Assembly (NCBI GenBank): GCA_020746105.1
Contig: CM036618.1
Span: 120,763,161 to 120,827,160 of the forward strand
Direction: 5' to 3'
Source of the DNA: Trogon surrucura
Lineage: Eukaryota; Chordata; Aves; Trogoniformes; Trogonidae
Length of the DNA: 64,000 bases
A model generated the notes under the pieces. That model was not told the origin of the DNA, did no database searches, and saw only the letters and a program-made list of their open reading frames with translations. Every line of letters starts with the position of its first letter. The first letter of the stretch is position 1. The position numbers and the translations under genes are program-made. Below are positions 61,800 to 64,000 of the stretch, piece after piece.

Positions 61800-63469
61800 G
61801 AAATAATTTTTCAGCTATTAGAATAAAAGAAAATACTAGAGCTTTTGTAGTCTAAAGTAGAAAATTGGTCTCTGTGAAAGCAATATACAACCCATCATTG
61901 AGCAAAATTACTCAATAGCCTTCTCTGTACCATTTACAGCACAAACACATGGAAAAAAATGGGTAGCAGGTATCAATTTCATATTCTCACACCGGGTTTA
62001 TTGTTAGTTCAAGCTTTTGGGGGCGTGCAGAAAGTATTTATTAATCTGCTCCTGGGATTGCATTTGATAAAATTGTCAGTGTTTTCCATCCTCCCTTTTC
62101 AAAAGATTCATGAAAGTAAGCGGTAATAAGCAGCCTGAACGTACTGATTTTGAACATCTGTGTAAAAGTAGCATATGCCTTAGACTTGGAATTAATACAG
62201 TATAGAAACTTGCCTTAACAAAATGCCATGACAAATACCAATCCAAATATTTACAGTCTTTAATAATTAGGCTTATTAACACTGTTTATATAATTGTGCT
62301 CTGCAAAGCTAGCAATGTTCACTTTAAGGATATGTCAGCAGAATTCAGAGGCGCCTCCATTTTCAAGCGGTTTACAATTTAGTCAGGGAAATTAAATCCA
62401 GATTAAAATCAGCTAATTTACAGTCATATTTTTTAACCCAAAAAGCTTTCCAAATTTTAGGTGTCCCACCCCATACCGTGTAGGGTCATAAATGTAACCT
62501 ACAACACCAGCTAAAAAGCAGGCAAATACAAAAGATCGAGGCTGCGTATTGATTTATCACGTCGTTGGGCTGGGTGGGGATTTTTCCATTCTCCACGTTC
62601 GCTGAAAAACTATGGTAACACATATGTACAGCCCATACATAACAGACCAGTTCAGCTGAGAGTATTACCCACAAAACTATACAGGGAAAGTTTGTGAAGC
62701 AGCGTCCTCTTTCACAGAGGACAAATCAAATATATATAAAAATATATCCAAAATTAGTATGGTTTATTCAATTACCTAATAAATATCATGCCCCACGAAG
62801 CAGATGCCTAAGAGTGGTGTTTTTTCATTAATAAACACGCAGGAGCACCACTTCTGGAGTCTAAGACTGTGATTCTCAAAGAATACAAAAGCAATGTTTC
62901 CCACTGCCTGTAAGACAGCCCTTTTTGCTTTTCATTTTTTCAATGCTCCAGAGGTACCCGATAAACAGAATTCTACAAAACTGGTTAGAAAAGGTCTGCA
63001 GAGTGCCAGCCTGACAAGAAAACATGGCGAAAATTATGCAAAAGTGGGGATGCTATCAGTGAAGAACTCCAAAGGGCTGTTGGTGGAGCACCATCTGAAG
63101 CTATCACTGCTGCAGCTGTATCCACCCCAGGGAAAAAGTTGTAGAAAAGTTCTGCAAGAAGGAACTAAAAACTTAGAAAATTTGCTTCAGCGTGGGCAAG
63201 CAGAGGAACGTGATCAATATACGTATCCAAAGGCAGGTTAAGAGTGATGTACCTGCAGATGTTAAAAGCCAGAGCGGGGGAGAACTCATATCAAGCAGAT
63301 CCCTCCTCTTGAAGAGAACGTCCAAAGCCACTGGAGCCAGACAAATCACAAACTGGAGAGAACGGATTTCAACAGCGAGAGCAGTTTGGAGGGCAATCAG
63401 GCAACAGTTAATACTTAGGACTGCAGTAGATTCTCCATTTCACCTTGGAAGCTCAGATGCTTTTTGAAG
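61800..63469. other. Noncoding stretch
   Basis: No gene recognised. Plus-strand frames of 115 and 91 codons at about 62894-63467 overlap each other and show no motif. The left end may belong to the enhancer-like block. Confidence 0.35.
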
Positions 63470-63680
63470 CCGCGCCTGTGACAGCTCTGATAGCCGAAAA
63501 CTAATGTTGAGAGGTTATCTGGGCTCCATTATGCAGAAGGTGACGATAAATGTCATAATGGCCACCGGTATACTTTCATCCTCTCTGAACCTGACACAAA
63601 ACTTCTAAGAGCCAGAAGGCATCGGCTCTTAACAAATTACCCTTTTGAAATCACTGTATTTTATTTGAAAAGAAAAAACA
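63470..63680. promoter_or_regulatory. Possible conserved noncoding element
   Basis: Complex run-free sequence contains TGACAG (MEIS/TGIF type), CCATTATGCAG (POU type) and TCATAATGGCC homeodomain cores within about 100 bp. The texture resembles developmental enhancers; this is a motif-based guess. Confidence 0.2.
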
Positions 63681-64000
63681 AAAAACCCACAAACTTGCCA
63701 ACTTACTGTGCAAACGCACAAGCGCTGGAGCCTGGCACAGAAGGGGAGCACCACCAGGTGCTGCACTCTTACTCCCCACCCATGGACAAATACCTACTCA
63801 GGAAGTCAAAAGAGCTTCTTTGAAAAACTCCCCAAACCTCGGCAGTTATTACTTTCTATACAAGCGAATCCCATTGGAAGTCGTACATTTAAGTACTACT
63901 GAGTTGGCACAGAAATAGATAAAAGCCAGGAAATTCTAGGTTTAAGCTGACTCGCCATCCTTAGCACACGCTATTGTCCTTTATCCCTAAAATTTAATTA
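63681..64000. other. Noncoding stretch at right edge
   Basis: Nothing recognised beyond a 64-codon plus-strand frame without features. Confidence 0.4.

Noticed and set aside
1-64000. Search for CRISPR arrays, prokaryotic operons, phage or toxin genes and intact viral elements
   Set aside because: None of the expected repeats, motifs (for example a YxDD polymerase core) or gene organisation was seen.

Overview
The window looks like nuclear DNA from a bird, or at least a sauropsid. It is AT-rich, repeat-poor and almost free of recognisable coding sequence. The clearest identifiable elements are CR1 LINE fragments. One is a fairly young, 5'-truncated copy on the minus strand (about 40282-40742) that keeps the C-terminal part of the CR1 reverse-transcriptase ORF and the tandem octamer 3' tail. 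The others are a more decayed CR1 copy on the plus strand (about 50465-50688), a short CR1 tail (about 38411-38448) and an older CR1/L3-like relic (about 27060-27385). CR1 as nearly the only interspersed repeat, with no young SINEs and no long satellites, is typical of avian intergenic or intronic DNA. No tRNA, rRNA, CRISPR or prokaryotic operon structure is present.

No conserved protein family was recognised apart from CR1. The first 8 kb hold several short open stretches on the minus strand flanked by good splice signals. The best are a 30-nt microexon-like segment at 1706-1735 with a TACTAAC branch site, and an 82-nt segment at 3327-3408 between a strong acceptor and GTGAGT. Some join in compatible phase, so they could be exons of a minus-strand gene. 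Pseudo-exons of this quality are common in vertebrate introns and I could not match the peptides to a known protein, so they are low-confidence candidates. A minus-strand recursive-splice-like motif (CAG|GTATGT after a pyrimidine tract) lies at 9144-9152.

The long middle (about 9-60 kb) reads as intron or gene desert. It contains simple repeats, a perfect 41-bp tandem duplication carrying an E-box (12939-13020), a compound CA/TA microsatellite with a small minisatellite (52261-52378), a MIR-like SINE relic (about 55238-55335) and several small GC-rich islands (around 18.5, 32.4, 35.3, 41.3, 45.6, 55.4 and 61.4 kb). Some islands carry open frames by composition.

The most interesting locus is 61160-61860. 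A short CpG-dense island is followed by high-complexity sequence with a DR5-type nuclear-receptor site (61627-61643), a perfect DR2 site (AGGTCA-GC-AGGTCA, 61743-61756) and a SOX/POU-like motif (61773-61781). This is the composition expected of a retinoic-acid-responsive developmental enhancer, possibly next to a small promoter. Other enhancer-like stretches lie near 34.1-34.5, 36.0-36.5 and 63.5-63.7 kb. All regulatory calls are inferred from motif content; cross-species alignment and chromatin or RNA data would decide them.
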